Part shown: piece by piece, positions 1-9,384 of the stretch
Position numbering within the stretch: the stretch's first letter is position 1
How the letters are laid out: each line of letters starts with the position of its first letter
Source: Paenibacillus taichungensis
GTDB taxonomy: Bacteria > Bacillota > Bacilli > Paenibacillales > Paenibacillaceae
Reading direction: 5' to 3'
DNA: 64,000 nt
Assembly (NCBI RefSeq): GCF_003287275.1
Contig: NZ_QEVW01000011.1
Span: 1-64,000, forward strand
Made by a program: the position numbers and the translations under genes
Notes under the pieces: generated by a model
What the model was told of the DNA's origin: nothing
Seen by the model: only the letters and a program-made list of their open reading frames with translations
Database searches by the model: none

Positions 1-60
1 CGTTTCGGATCTAGTTTTCAGGGAGCAATCCTTGTAAGCATTGTTCATGATTGTCTATTT
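1..60. other. Spacer upstream of tRNA cluster
   Basis: No gene is visible. The complement of bases 1-25 reads like the 'GAAAACTAGATCCGAAACG' sequence common next to 23S rRNA in Bacillales, so this may be the processing-stem or spacer sequence of an rRNA operon lying just outside the window. This is inference from remembered sequence only. Confidence 0.3.
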
Positions 61-152
61 GGAGAGATACCCAAGTGGCTATAAGGGGACCCTCTGCTAA
101 GGGGTTAGACTGCGTAAGCGGTGCGAGGGTTCGAATCCCTCTCTCTCCGCCA
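61..152 (+). tRNA. tRNA-Ser (anticodon GCT)
   Basis: Class II tRNA with a long variable arm. The acceptor GGAGAGA (61-67) pairs with TCTCTCC (142-148), discriminator G149, encoded CCA at 150-152. The anticodon loop CTGCTAA places GCT at 96-98, reading AGC/AGU. First gene of an eight-tRNA cluster. Confidence 0.96.
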
Positions 153-197
153 TCTTTACCTTAAGATGGACAAGCAATCAAGTTCAATTATTAATAT

Positions 198-274
198 GGC
201 GGTGTAGCTCAGCTGGCTAGAGCGTACGGTTCATACCCGTGAGGTCGGGGGTTCGATCCCCTCCGCCGCTACCA
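198..274 (+). tRNA. tRNA-Met (anticodon CAT, elongator)
   Basis: Acceptor GGCGGTG pairs with CGCCGCT; CAT anticodon at 232-234; CCA encoded at 272-274. The paired first acceptor base and the lack of three G-C pairs in the anticodon stem point to elongator rather than initiator tRNA. Confidence 0.95.
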
Positions 275-283
275 TATTACCCA

Positions 284-359
284 GGAGGCTTAGCTCAGCT
301 GGGAGAGCATCTGCCTTACAAGCAGAGGGTCGGGGGTTCGATCCCCTCAGCCTCCACCA
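284..359 (+). tRNA. tRNA-Val (anticodon TAC)
   Basis: Acceptor GGAGGCT/AGCCTCC, discriminator A356 and encoded CCA. Loop CTTACAA gives anticodon TAC at 317-319. It lies 9 bases after the tRNA-Met gene, consistent with one polycistronic tRNA transcript. Confidence 0.96.
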
Positions 360-364
360 TATAC

Positions 365-440
<76 letters not shown>

Positions 441-449
441 TTAATGCCT

Positions 450-527
450 GGAACCGTGGTGTAGTTGGCCTAACATGCCTGCCTGTCACGCAGGAGATCG
501 CGGGTTCGAATCCCGTCGGTTCCGCCA
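450..527 (+). tRNA. tRNA-Asp (anticodon GTC)
   Basis: Acceptor GGAACCG pairs with CGGTTCC, discriminator G524, encoded CCA 525-527. Loop CTGTCAC places GTC at 485-487. Confidence 0.96.
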
Positions 528-547
528 TTAATCTAAAAATTAAATAA

Positions 548-623
<76 letters not shown>

Positions 624-632
624 TGTAATCCT

Positions 633-718
633 GGAGGATTAGCGAAGTGGCCAAACGCATCAGACTGTAAATCTGCTCCCGTACGGGTTCGGTGGTTCGA
701 ATCCATCATCCTCCACCA
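633..718 (+). tRNA. tRNA-Tyr (anticodon GTA)
   Basis: Class II tRNA with a long variable arm (CTCCCGTACGGG region). Acceptor GGAGGAT/ATCCTCC, discriminator A715, encoded CCA. Anticodon GTA at 667-669. Confidence 0.96.
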
Positions 719-724
719 GTTTTC

Positions 725-797
725 GAGTCATTAGCTCAGTTGGTAGAGCACCTGACTTTTAATCAGGGTGTCGAAGGTTCGAGCCCTTCATGACTCA
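725..797 (+). tRNA. tRNA-Lys (anticodon TTT)
   Basis: Acceptor GAGTCAT/ATGACTC with discriminator A797. Loop CTTTTAA gives TTT at 758-760. Unlike the other seven, CCA is not encoded (TCT follows), so it needs nucleotidyltransferase and a different 3' processing route. Last gene of the cluster, directly before a terminator. Confidence 0.95.
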
Positions 798-804
798 TCT
801 TTTT

Positions 805-849
805 AAAAAGAGTAATTGATCATTAATTTGATCAATTACTCTTTTTTTG
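805..849 (+). terminator. Intrinsic terminator of the tRNA cluster
   Basis: A perfect 17-bp stem (805-821 with 830-846) has an 8-base loop and runs into a T tract. It ends the tRNA transcript. Confidence 0.92.
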
Positions 850-960
850 TTACAAATAAATAAATTAATATTGTGGGAATTCTAATAAAGACTGAAAAAA
901 GCGATGCTGCGCAAGATATGATAAAATAATAGAAAAAAGCAGAGTGGTGGCGTTCATTAT

Positions 961-2157
961 ATGAAGCTCATACCTGATCTAAAACAACAAATCGAAGCAA
1001 TTATAGGTACTACATTGGACGAATCCGTGATAACTATAGAAGAATGGAATCAATATGGATTTAGCTCAGCTTATCCTAAAACTCTTCCAGTGGCTCATAA
1101 TACTCTTACAAAAGAGGCCGAAGGTTTCATACGTGATGACGAGATGATGGTTGGTTTGGCAAAGGATGTAAGCAGTTGGCGTACACAAGAACTTATATAT
1201 TTTAAAGTCGGGATGAACGAGGAAGAAGGTACTGTTTTATATTGGGCATGTTCTGTTGATGCCGTTACGCTGGAAGTTCAGCGTTTAATTGAACTTCTCA
1301 TTAGCAATCATAGGGAAGCATTAGATGAAGAAAAGCCTGTGATATATGAAAACGATAGAGAACAACAGCTTGCTGAATTGGGACAGTGGCTTCGGAAGCA
1401 GGTTGAGCAAACAGTCCAGCAGGAACCTATTCCAGATCATTTTTCGTTGGATGGAGAATTGAACACAGAGAAAATCCCATTTCTACTGCAATGTGAGACA
1501 CCTGATGCTCATCGCATACGTTCGAAGGAATTGAACAAGTTGCTTGAAAGTTACTTCGGAGAAGAAATTATACTAATTCCTGTGGGAGCACAGGAGTGGG
1601 TGTTTCTAGGTGATGAACAGATTGTCACGGGTGAAGCGGAAGAGGATACTATTGAAGCCAGAAAGGATCTACTGAATGCCTTTTGTTTGGGGCTCTATGA
1701 GTTGGTAGCCAGTGAATGGGCAGGTGTCTTTCATTTGTCTGCATCCTTACCGTGTATCCCTGCAAAGCAGCTATCTCCTGTCACGGCACTTCTTCAAGAG
1801 AGTGTACACTTGGGCAGAGCTTTCCATGTCGCACAACACATCCATCTCCCTTGGAATCTGCAACTCGAACGTTTGGTAGATAGCATTCCTGTGCAACAAC
1901 GGCTTCGTTTTATACAGGAAACGGGCAAAGGTACTGTGTTATTTAGTGATAGTGAGACATTGGCTACGCTGGAGACCTTCTTCAATCTCGATTGTAATGT
2001 GAGTGAGACGGCCAAGCGACTTTTCATTCATCGAAATACTTTGGTATATCGTTTGGATAAGATCAAACAGGAAATCGGATATGATGTTAGGAACTTCGAA
2101 AGTGCTGTTCTGGTACGGCTTTTATTGCTTATGTACAAAGTGACGAAAAAGCTTTGA
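961..2157 (+). CDS. PucR/CdaR-type helix-turn-helix regulator
   Basis: A 398-residue protein, probably a cytoplasmic DNA-binding regulator. Its C-terminal 60 residues carry the PucR-type helix-turn-helix: CNVSETAKRLFIHRNTLVYR, followed by a leucine-rich end. The middle part (about 150-300) looks like the degenerate GGDEF-like domain of CdaR-family regulators; the first 130 residues are not recognised. ATG at 961 follows a weak GTGG ribosome binding site. It lies 100 bases upstream of the MsmX-like ATPase on the same strand, so it may control sugar transport, but its ligand and targets are not visible. Confidence 0.8.
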   Translation: MKLIPDLKQQIEAIIGTTLDESVITIEEWNQYGFSSAYPKTLPVAHNTLTKEAEGFIRDDEMMVGLAKDVSSWRTQELIYFKVGMNEEEGTVLYWACSVDAVTLEVQRLIELLISNHREALDEEKPVIYENDREQQLAELGQWLRKQVEQTVQQEPIPDHFSLDGELNTEKIPFLLQCETPDAHRIRSKELNKLLESYFGEEIILIPVGAQEWVFLGDEQIVTGEAEEDTIEARKDLLNAFCLGLYELVASEWAGVFHLSASLPCIPAKQLSPVTALLQESVHLGRAFHVAQHIHLPWNLQLERLVDSIPVQQRLRFIQETGKGTVLFSDSETLATLETFFNLDCNVSETAKRLFIHRNTLVYRLDKIKQEIGYDVRNFESAVLVRLLLLMYKVTKKL

Positions 2158-2260
2158 TATTTTTGTGCAGTTTGCGAATAGTCAAACATCATGCAAATGG
2201 GTTAATATAAAACTACAAAATGTATTCGATTACAAAATGATCTCTGAGGAGGCAACAATC

Positions 2261-3385
2261 ATGGCTGGTGTACGTTTAGAGCATATTTTCAAAAAATACC
2301 CGGGTTCTGATAAAGCAACAGTAGTTGATATTAACCTGGACATTAAAGATAAAGAGTTTCTGGTACTGGTAGGTCCGTCCGGTTGTGGTAAATCAACAAC
2401 ACTGCGTATGATCGCAGGCCTTGAGGAAATTTCTGAAGGTAAACTCTATATCGGTGACCGTGTCGTTAATGATGTTGCTCCTAAAGACCGCGATATCGCG
2501 ATGGTGTTCCAATCCTATGCCTTGTATCCGCATATGAGCGTATACCAAAACATGGCGTTTGGTCTGAAATTGCGTAAAGTGAAAAAAGATGAGATCGACA
2601 AACGTGTACGTGAAGCAGCTAAAATCCTGGATATCGAGCATTTGCTTGAGCGTAAACCTAAGGCACTGTCCGGTGGTCAACGTCAGCGTGTCGCTCTGGG
2701 ACGTGCGATCGTCCGTGATCCACAAGTTTTCTTGATGGATGAGCCTCTCTCCAACTTGGATGCCAAACTGCGTGGTCAAATGCGTGCTGAGATCACTAAA
2801 CTTGCGAAACGTTTGGAAACAACTGTTATCTACGTAACGCATGACCAAATCGAAGCAATGACAATGGGTGATCGGATCGTTGTTATGAAGGATGGTATCA
2901 TCCAACAAGCAGCTTCTCCGGAAGAGCTTTACAACCACCCTGCTAACCTGTTCGTAGCTGGTTTCATCGGTTCCCCGACAATGAACTTTATCTCGGGTAA
3001 ATTGGCTGAACAAGGTGCTAGCCTGCATTTCGTAGCTCCTGGTGTGGACGTTGAAATCCCACAAGGTAAAGCACAAGTGCTGAAATCAAGAGGATACATT
3101 GGTAAAGAAGTGATTCTGGGTGTTCGTCCAGAAGACATTCACGAAGAGCCAGTATTCCTGGAAGCATCCCCGAACTCTGTATTCTCTACACACGTAGACG
3201 TAACAGAGAACCTGGGTCACGAAATGCTCCTCTACTTGAGCGGTGTAGGTAACGACACTACAATCGCACGTGTAGACGGACGTTCCAACACTCGTGATGG
3301 TTCCACAGTTAAAATGGCAATTGACATGAACAAAGTTCATATCTTTGACAAAGAGACTGAAGTAAACGTTCTTCTTCAAGACTAA
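2261..3385 (+). CDS. msmX: MsmX/UgpC-like sugar ABC transporter ATPase
   Basis: A 374-residue ATPase of the MalK/MsmX/UgpC class, which energises carbohydrate importers at the inner face of the membrane. Walker A GPSGCGKST is at 38-46, signature LSGGQRQR at 136-143, Walker B VFLMDE at 156-161 and the H-loop at THD (H194). A C-terminal regulatory/TOBE-like half runs from about 240 to 374. ATG at 2261 is chosen because CTGAGGAGG precedes it; an upstream in-frame ATG at 2240 has no such site. In Bacillus subtilis MsmX is shared by several importers that lack an ATPase, which fits the ATPase-less importer at 19368-22932. Codon use is strongly biased, as in gapA and eno, suggesting high expression. 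Confidence 0.9.
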   Translation: MAGVRLEHIFKKYPGSDKATVVDINLDIKDKEFLVLVGPSGCGKSTTLRMIAGLEEISEGKLYIGDRVVNDVAPKDRDIAMVFQSYALYPHMSVYQNMAFGLKLRKVKKDEIDKRVREAAKILDIEHLLERKPKALSGGQRQRVALGRAIVRDPQVFLMDEPLSNLDAKLRGQMRAEITKLAKRLETTVIYVTHDQIEAMTMGDRIVVMKDGIIQQAASPEELYNHPANLFVAGFIGSPTMNFISGKLAEQGASLHFVAPGVDVEIPQGKAQVLKSRGYIGKEVILGVRPEDIHEEPVFLEASPNSVFSTHVDVTENLGHEMLLYLSGVGNDTTIARVDGRSNTRDGSTVKMAIDMNKVHIFDKETEVNVLLQD

Positions 3386-3449
3386 TAGTACTGAGATTCA
3401 TCGGTAACGATGGAATCTATCAGTTAACGCAATTATACATTGTAATCTG

Positions 3450-3486
3450 AGCCCCTTCCGTTATTGCTGGAAGGGGCTTTTTTGAT
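3450..3486 (+). terminator. Intrinsic terminator after msmX
   Basis: Stem AGCCCCTTCC / GGAAGGGGCT with a 9-base loop, followed by a T tract. The remaining space to hprK (3487-3673) shows no gene. Confidence 0.93.
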
Positions 3487-3673
3487 TAATGGGCGGCCAT
3501 GGTTCACGATTGCATTCAACACTGAATTCATTTAAGATTATTTGAAGGCTGGTTTTGTTTTGTAAAATCTGTAACCTGAAACAAACAAAATGAATGCGCT
3601 AATAATGGAATGGAATTGACGCAAAAATGCTGATGTACATAGAGAGGCAGCGAATGCTGAAAGGAAGAGACAA

Positions 3674-4612
3674 ATGGCGAAAAAAGTGAAAGTATCTGAA
3701 TTGGTACAGCAGTTCCAGCTTGAGGTCGTTTCCGGATCTCAAGGTTTGAAGAGAGTCATTACTGTAGACGACTTAAACCGTCCTGGCCTCGAAATGGCCG
3801 GTTATTTTGAATACCATCCACAAGAACGGGTACAGCTGCTTGGGAGAACAGAGCTGGCCTTTTTTTCCATGTTGCCTGAGGCCGAGCGTCGTGATCGGAT
3901 GCAGCGCCTATGCACGGAAGAAACACCTTGTATCTTGGTGACTCGTGGACTGGAAGTACCACAGGAACTAATCGAAATCAGTGAGGAGCAGAATCTGGCC
4001 GTGCTTCGCAGCAACATGGCTACAACCATTTTATCGAGCCGTATTACCGGATTCCTAGAGCGTAAGCTTGCGCCAACGGCAACGATTCATGGCGTACTGT
4101 GTGATGTGAATGGAGTCGGTATGCTAATCACGGGCAGTAGTGGTATTGGTAAGAGTGAAACGGCACTTGAATTGGTGAAGCGTGGACACCGTTTGATTGC
4201 GGATGATGCAGTTGAAATCCGGCAAACATCAGACTTCCAGCTGCACGGAACAGCACCAGAGCTCATCCGTCACCTACTTGAGATTCGGGGAGTTGGGATT
4301 ATCAATGTGATGACATTATTTGGTGCAGGGGCTGTGCGTAATAATAAACGGATCACCCTGGTAGTGCGTCTAGAGGCTTGGCAGCAGGATAAGCAGTATG
4401 ATCGCCTAGGTCTGGATGAGGAGACAACACGTATCATCGATACAGATGTACCTCTGGTAACCATTCCTGTTCGTCCGGGACGGAACTTGGCTGTAATTAT
4501 TGAAGTTGCGGCGATGAACTATCGTCTTAAGCAAATGGGACTTAACGCTGCGCTGCAATTTACGAACAAACTGACAGCAACGATCTCTGAAGATATGGAA
4601 GACATGGACTAA
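3674..4612 (+). CDS. hprK: HPr kinase/phosphorylase
   Basis: A 312-residue bifunctional enzyme, hexameric in its family, that phosphorylates HPr and Crh on Ser46 and reverses this by phosphorolysis, releasing pyrophosphate. It is the sensor enzyme of CcpA-dependent catabolite control. Walker A GSSGIGKS is at 154-161, the family loop [10 protein letters not shown] at about 203-212, and His139 precedes the nucleotide site. Length matches the family. GGAAGAG lies before ATG 3674. It heads the hprK-lgt-ppaX-acyltransferase run known from B. subtilis; its substrate (37070-37339) is also in this window. Confidence 0.97.
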   Translation: MAKKVKVSELVQQFQLEVVSGSQGLKRVITVDDLNRPGLEMAGYFEYHPQERVQLLGRTELAFFSMLPEAERRDRMQRLCTEETPCILVTRGLEVPQELIEISEEQNLAVLRSNMATTILSSRITGFLERKLAPTATIHGVLCDVNGVGMLITGSSGIGKSETALELVKRGHRLIADDAVEIRQTSDFQLHGTAPELIRHLLEIRGVGIINVMTLFGAGAVRNNKRITLVVRLEAWQQDKQYDRLGLDEETTRIIDTDVPLVTIPVRPGRNLAVIIEVAAMNYRLKQMGLNAALQFTNKLTATISEDMEDMD

Positions 4613-4642
4613 GAAGAGAAGGCTCTATTATATAATTAAAGG

Positions 4643-4696
4643 CCAATTGTTGATGTGTTCTACTTCTGTATAGAGTGTTGGACATGCAGCAATTGG
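4643..4696. repeat. Inverted repeat between hprK and lgt
   Basis: CCAATTGTTG (4643-4652) and CAGCAATTGG (4687-4696) match in 9 of 10 pairs across a 34-base loop. There is no T tract, so it is not a standard terminator. It could be an mRNA processing or stabilising hairpin. Confidence 0.45.
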
Positions 4697-4736
4697 TCAT
4701 GCTTGTGAATGAGTCAATTTATAGGAGTGTGAATGA

Positions 4737-5774
4737 ATGGATACATTATTACTGTTGAACCCGATAGCGTTCTCCATCGGAGCGTTAAAGGTTCACTGGT
4801 ACGGGCTTATTCTCGGTACAGCGGCACTTGTAGGTTTGCTGCTCGTCATCCGGGAAGGCAAACGGTATAACATTCCGCAGGAAGTGTTTATGGACATGGT
4901 TCTGCTTGGTGTACCTTCTGCCATTATCGGTGCCCGCATATACTACGTGGCATTTCGATGGGACGATTATAAGGATAATTTCTGGGATGTCTTTAAAATA
5001 TGGAATGGTGGTATCGCCATATATGGCGCACTGATTGGTGCGATCATATGTGCAGTCATTTTCTTCCGTCGTAAAGGGTATAATTTCTGGCGTATGGCCG
5101 ACATCTGTGCACCTGGATTGATTGTTGGACAAATGATCGGACGCTGGGGTAACTTTGTAAACCAAGAGGCCTATGGCGGTCCTGTAGAAGAATCATTTTT
5201 GAGAGACAAGCTTCATTTGCCAGACTTTATCGTTAATCAGATGAACGTGGAAGGTGTATTCCATCATCCTGCATTTTTGTATGAATCGATGTGGAGTCTT
5301 GTTGGTTTGGTCATCTTGCTGGTGCTTCGTCGTCAGAAGTTTCTGCGTGCTGGTGAACTGTTTATGTCCTATTTTATCTGGTACTCGATCGGTCGATTCT
5401 TTATCGAAGCGCTGCGTACTGACAGTCTGGGATTCCAGGCTCCTCAATGGGTTGCCTCCATGGTTAATGGGTTATGGTCACCGATGACAGCTATGGGCTT
5501 TGAGCAAGGATATCTTGATCCAGCCTATGGTAACGTAAGAATTTCGCAGCTGCTGGCTATTGGAATCATTATTGTTGCGATAGTCTTCATCGTTGTGAGA
5601 AGAATGACAGGCAAGGCAGATGTACGGTATAGCGATCCAATTGTATCTTCCAAAGTCCCTTCAGAATCATCGGATGATATGGTGCACACAGGCCCGGTTG
5701 CAGGCAAAGAGGACAATGTAACTCCAGTCTCGACCAAAGAGGATCTGAAGCAAGCTGAAGAGAAAAAGGAGTAA
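4737..5774 (+). CDS. lgt: Prolipoprotein diacylglyceryl transferase
   Basis: A 345-residue polytopic membrane enzyme that moves diacylglycerol from phosphatidylglycerol to the lipobox cysteine of prelipoproteins. The family signature GQMIGRWGNFVNQE lies near residues 131-144. There are about seven hydrophobic segments and a charged, Lys/Glu-rich C-terminal tail of about 60 residues that is longer than in the shortest family members. ATG 4737 follows TAGGAG. The stop is 6 bases before ppaX, so the two are co-transcribed. Substrates in this window include the lipoproteins at 19368 and 55554. Confidence 0.96.
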   Translation: MDTLLLLNPIAFSIGALKVHWYGLILGTAALVGLLLVIREGKRYNIPQEVFMDMVLLGVPSAIIGARIYYVAFRWDDYKDNFWDVFKIWNGGIAIYGALIGAIICAVIFFRRKGYNFWRMADICAPGLIVGQMIGRWGNFVNQEAYGGPVEESFLRDKLHLPDFIVNQMNVEGVFHHPAFLYESMWSLVGLVILLVLRRQKFLRAGELFMSYFIWYSIGRFFIEALRTDSLGFQAPQWVASMVNGLWSPMTAMGFEQGYLDPAYGNVRISQLLAIGIIIVAIVFIVVRRMTGKADVRYSDPIVSSKVPSESSDDMVHTGPVAGKEDNVTPVSTKEDLKQAEEKKE

Positions 5775-5780
5775 TGCAAC

Positions 5781-6431
5781 ATGATTGACACGGTTTTGTT
5801 TGATCTGGATGGAACGATTATTGATACGAATGAACTAATTATCAACTCTTTCCTTCATGTGATGGAGGATTTGCAGTTATCTACCCCTTGGACACGCGAA
5901 CAGATCATTCCTCATATGGGGGGAACACTGGAGAATCAGATGCGTACGTTCTCTGGCAAAGAGGATGTTGCGGAGTATGTCAAAGGATATCGGGCTTACA
6001 ACGACGTTCATCATGAGGCGATGGTTCAACCGTTTCCTCACGTGATTGAGGTTGTTGAAGCTCTTCATGAGGCGGGAATCGTGATGGGTGTTGTCACGAC
6101 GAAGATTCGCCCATCTACGCTTAAGGTGCTGGAGCGTTTCGACCTGTTGAAGTATATGAAATCAATTGTGACGGTTACCGATGTAACCAATCCCAAACCG
6201 CATGCTGAACCGGTCCTGAAGGCGATCGAAGAGTTGGGTGCAGATCCTTCCAAAACATTAATGGTGGGTGACAGCCCAGTCGATATTCAATCGGCACAGA
6301 ACGCGGGTGCGCTTGCGGCAGGCGTAGCCTGGTCCCTTAAGGGAGAGGCCGTATTGAGCGGCTATAACCCGGATTACATTTTGCACGACATGAAGGACTT
6401 GCTCAAGCTGATTGAAACGGAACGTTCATGA
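5781..6431 (+). CDS. ppaX: Pyrophosphatase PpaX (HAD family)
   Basis: A 216-residue HAD hydrolase. Motif I FDLDGT gives the nucleophile/acid pair Asp8 and Asp10; motif III/IV is the [10 protein letters not shown] stretch. In B. subtilis PpaX hydrolyses the pyrophosphate produced when HprK dephosphorylates Ser46-P HPr, and the synteny with hprK supports that role here. The stop overlaps the start of the next gene (ATGA), indicating translational coupling. Confidence 0.9.
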   Translation: MIDTVLFDLDGTIIDTNELIINSFLHVMEDLQLSTPWTREQIIPHMGGTLENQMRTFSGKEDVAEYVKGYRAYNDVHHEAMVQPFPHVIEVVEALHEAGIVMGVVTTKIRPSTLKVLERFDLLKYMKSIVTVTDVTNPKPHAEPVLKAIEELGADPSKTLMVGDSPVDIQSAQNAGALAAGVAWSLKGEAVLSGYNPDYILHDMKDLLKLIETERS

Positions 6432-6949
6432 GAAAAGTAACCCGCTATCCCGTAGAAGGCCATAACGCACTTTGGCATATCTATAAGACAGTGAGTCCGT
6501 GGAAAGGCGTGCGTAACTTTATCTGGATTCAGTTGTCACGGTACTGCCCGATTCTATCGGTCAAGAACTGGATCTATCGTCGCATGCTTGGCATGAAGGT
6601 GGGTAAACATACGGCATTTGGGTTGATGGTGATGGTGGATGTGTTCTTTCCGGAGAAAATTACGGTAGGTGAAAATTCCGTGATTGGTTACAACACTACG
6701 ATCCTGGCTCATGAGTATCTTATTAAAGAGTACAGACTCGGTGAGGTGATTATCGGGGAGAATGTATTGATCGGTGCTAATTCAACCATCCTGCCGGGTG
6801 TGACCATTGGAGACGGTGCCGTTGTAGCCGCAGGCGCAGTTGTCCATAAGGATGTAGCTCCAGGGGCTTTTGTTGGAGGGAATCCACTTCGTGATCTGTC
6901 TCGCTCGAGTGCTTCAACGGAGGAGATTGTCATAAAGACCGATGAGTAA
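6428..6949 (+). CDS. Left-handed beta-helix acyltransferase (YvoF-like)
   Basis: A 173-residue protein with hexapeptide repeats from about residue 75 onward ([20 protein letters not shown] and neighbouring turns), as in acetyltransferases that work as trimers. The N-terminal 60 residues are basic and aromatic. Its place after ppaX and before the his operon matches B. subtilis yvoF. The acceptor substrate is not known. It overlaps ppaX by 4 bases and has no separate promoter. Confidence 0.85.
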   Translation: MRKVTRYPVEGHNALWHIYKTVSPWKGVRNFIWIQLSRYCPILSVKNWIYRRMLGMKVGKHTAFGLMVMVDVFFPEKITVGENSVIGYNTTILAHEYLIKEYRLGEVIIGENVLIGANSTILPGVTIGDGAVVAAGAVVHKDVAPGAFVGGNPLRDLSRSSASTEEIVIKTDE

Positions 6950-7073
6950 TGATTTTGGGAGACGGCTTACGGATCCATCTGCAAAAGATCATTACAAAGA
7001 ATACAAGGACGAAAATTAACCTGAATTGATTCAGTCACGGGAAGAGCATTAAGACGAACGGACTGAAATAAGG

Positions 7074-7096
7074 AAGCTGCTGATGGCAGCTTTTTT
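7074..7096 (+). terminator. Intrinsic terminator after the hprK operon
   Basis: Stem AAGCTGC (7074-7080) / GCAGCTT (7086-7092), 5-base loop, T tract. Separates the hprK operon from the his operon. Confidence 0.88.
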
Positions 7097-7166
7097 CGTA
7101 TACACATAATTAGATTAAAGATCTAAATAGAGGATGTAGTACAAGCACCCAAAAGGGGTTGTATTG

Positions 7167-7196
7167 TTGACGATGGATGGTCATTCATGTTATCAT
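7167..7196 (+). promoter_or_regulatory. Probable sigma-A promoter of the his operon
   Basis: TTGACG (7167-7172) and TATCAT (7191-7196), 18-base spacer, with TG one base before the -10 (extended -10). This predicts a leader of about 220 bases before hisZ. Confidence 0.65.
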
Positions 7197-7202
7197 ATCC
7201 CA

Positions 7203-7422
7203 TATACTTTAGTTTGTTAGCACTTTACCATGTTAAAGAAAATGATGAAAGTTGAATATAATTAAGCATAAATGAACACGTACTAAACGTTTTCTGAAGG
7301 CTGCCTGGCAGCAACAATAAGAATTCAGGTTACAAGATAGAATGGGGATTTACACTACATAAATCCTGTTGAAATAGAACGTCTACCAATCTTAAATTAC
7401 TGACTCGGGGTGAATAATACCA
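7203..7422 (+). promoter_or_regulatory. Leader region of hisZ operon
   Basis: About 220 untranslated bases. Small hairpins are visible: GCTGC/GCAGC (7300-7312) and GGATTT/AAATCC (7346-7366). There is no T-box motif (AGGGTGGNACCGCG) and no histidine-rich leader peptide. A catabolite-response-element-like sequence lies at 7282-7295 (13 of 14 matches to WGWAARCGYTWWCW). How the operon is controlled is unresolved. Confidence 0.4.
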
Positions 7423-8616
7423 ATGTCCAAACCAAAAGGCTTTGAAAAACCGACAGGTTTTCGTGACTATACACCACATGTGGTGACCAAGCTGCGAACC
7501 ATTGAGCGGAATGTACTGGAATGCATGGAACGCTGGGGTTACCGTCAAATCATTACGCCAACGATTGAATACTACGATACCGTTGGGGTAGCGAGTTCCA
7601 CTTCGGATCGCAAGCTGTTTAAATTATTAAACAGTCGCGGGACTACGCTCGTACTAAGATCAGATCTGACAGCTCCGATAGCACGGGTGGTCTCTTCTCT
7701 ATTAAAGGATGAGGAGCTTCCTCTGCGTCTGTCCTATCATGCAAATGTGTTTCGTTCCATTGAAGAGGAAGCAGGACGTGAGGCAGAATTTTTCCAAACA
7801 GGTGTAGAGCTTGTCGGTGATGATTCGCCAGAGGCGGATGCAGAAGTTGTAGCCCTTGCGATTGCTTCTTTGCAGGCAGCGGGTGTATCTTCCTTTAAAA
7901 TTGCGATGGGTCATATGGGATTTCTGAACGGGTTACTGGAAGAAGTCATTCCGGGTCAAACGGTACAACAGGAGCAGTTGAAAGAAGGATTGCTGGGCCG
8001 TGATTATGTCGGCTATCGCCAATCCATTGAAGCATTGAATCTGGAGCCGAAACTGAAGGAGCAGCTTGAAGCCATCTTGCGTCTGCGTGGCGGTAAAGAA
8101 GTATGTACACACGCAGGAGAGCTGAGTTCAAGCACTGAAGCAGCACAGTCCATTGCGCATCTGTGTGCTGTATTCGAAGTGTTGGAAGCGTACGGTGTGT
8201 CTGAGCATGTGTTGATTGATCTGACGATGATTGGTGATTTCTCCTATTATACAGGCATGACGTTTGAAGGGTATGCGGCAGAGCTCGGATCCCCGGTATG
8301 CAGTGGCGGACGATATGATAATCTATTACAGCAGTTTGGCCGTTCATTACCAGCTACAGGGTTTGCACTCAAAACAAATCGGATTATCGATGGTGTTCAT
8401 GGAATTACGATGGAAGAGAAGAAGCCTGTACTTATTCAATATACATCTGAATGTCGGGCTGAGGCTCTAACGGAGGCGGCGAGACTACGCAGCATCGGTC
8501 AAAATGTAGTAACATACCTCCTTCCTAAAGATGGGGCAGAGGCGCTAACTGGCAACAAGTCAATCCAGGCTGAGCAGATTATCACGTACGGACATGAAAA
8601 TGGAGGAGGACGCTGA
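7423..8616 (+). CDS. hisZ: ATP phosphoribosyltransferase regulatory subunit HisZ
   Basis: A 397-residue histidyl-tRNA-synthetase-like protein without the anticodon-binding domain. It assembles with short-form HisG, and the pair catalyses and feedback-regulates the first step of histidine synthesis. The N-terminus ([10 protein letters not shown]) and the class II core, including a [10 protein letters not shown] segment near residue 275, are visible. ATG follows GGGGTG. The stop TGA is one base before the hisG start, so the subunits are coupled. Confidence 0.95.
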   Translation: MSKPKGFEKPTGFRDYTPHVVTKLRTIERNVLECMERWGYRQIITPTIEYYDTVGVASSTSDRKLFKLLNSRGTTLVLRSDLTAPIARVVSSLLKDEELPLRLSYHANVFRSIEEEAGREAEFFQTGVELVGDDSPEADAEVVALAIASLQAAGVSSFKIAMGHMGFLNGLLEEVIPGQTVQQEQLKEGLLGRDYVGYRQSIEALNLEPKLKEQLEAILRLRGGKEVCTHAGELSSSTEAAQSIAHLCAVFEVLEAYGVSEHVLIDLTMIGDFSYYTGMTFEGYAAELGSPVCSGGRYDNLLQQFGRSLPATGFALKTNRIIDGVHGITMEEKKPVLIQYTSECRAEALTEAARLRSIGQNVVTYLLPKDGAEALTGNKSIQAEQIITYGHENGGGR

Positions 8617-8617
8617 G

Positions 8618-9277
8618 ATGTCGGATATTTTGAAGGTAGCCATGCCAAAGGGCCGAATCTATAAGAAAGCCTCCAAACTGTTCCGTCAAGCAGGGCTTGA
8701 TATTCCGGTAGACGTGGACGATACACGCAAGCTGGTCATCGAAGTGCCGGAAGCTGGGATGGAATTCATCATGGCGAAGCCCGTAGATGTGCCAACGTAT
8801 GTGGAGTATGGAGTAGCGGATATTGGCATAGTGGGTAAAGACGTTCTGCTTGAGGAAAATCGGGACGTTTACGAATTGTTGAACTTGGGAATCGCACAGT
8901 GCCGCATGTCTGTTATTGGACTACCGGACTGGACGCCTGGCATTCAGCAGCGGGTGGCAACAAAGTACCCGAGGATTGCGTCCCAGTATTTCCGCGAGCA
9001 AGGACAGCAGGTTGAAGTTATCAAACTGAATGGCTCCATCGAACTGGCGCCGTTGATCGGGCTGGCTGATCGAATCGTCGATCTGGTGGAGACTGGTCAG
9101 ACGTTACGTGAGAACGGACTCGTGGAGATGACGGGCATTCTGGATATCACAAGTCGCCTTATTGCCAATCGGGTAAGCTATCGGATGAAGAACGCACGGA
9201 TTCAAGCATTATGTGATGCACTCCAGCAGGTCATTCCAGCCTCGAATGAGGTATCGGCAGGAATTTTTCGAGGATAA
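8618..9277 (+). CDS. hisG: ATP phosphoribosyltransferase, short form
   Basis: A 219-residue catalytic subunit that joins ATP and PRPP to give phosphoribosyl-ATP. The length shows it is the short HisG that needs HisZ. Motifs [10 protein letters not shown] near the start and [13 protein letters not shown] (PRPP-loop region) near residue 155 support this. ATG 8618 is preferred over the in-frame ATG at 8594 because GGAGGAGG sits 7 bases before it and the 8594 start would overlap hisZ. Confidence 0.96.
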   Translation: MSDILKVAMPKGRIYKKASKLFRQAGLDIPVDVDDTRKLVIEVPEAGMEFIMAKPVDVPTYVEYGVADIGIVGKDVLLEENRDVYELLNLGIAQCRMSVIGLPDWTPGIQQRVATKYPRIASQYFREQGQQVEVIKLNGSIELAPLIGLADRIVDLVETGQTLRENGLVEMTGILDITSRLIANRVSYRMKNARIQALCDALQQVIPASNEVSAGIFRG

Positions 9278-9384
9278 ATGAAGTATGTAAGATGAAACGT
9301 AAATCACTAATCGATGATTGATCATATAGCATGAACGGATATTAGTCGCATCACAGGCACTACAGGGATAGGGAGGATGTACGC

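Noticed and set aside
2393..3076. 227-codon antisense frame in the MsmX-like gene
   Set aside because: Shadow of a highly expressed, codon-biased gene.
7203..7422. T-box riboswitch before hisZ
   Set aside because: The conserved T-box sequence and a histidine specifier stem are not present.
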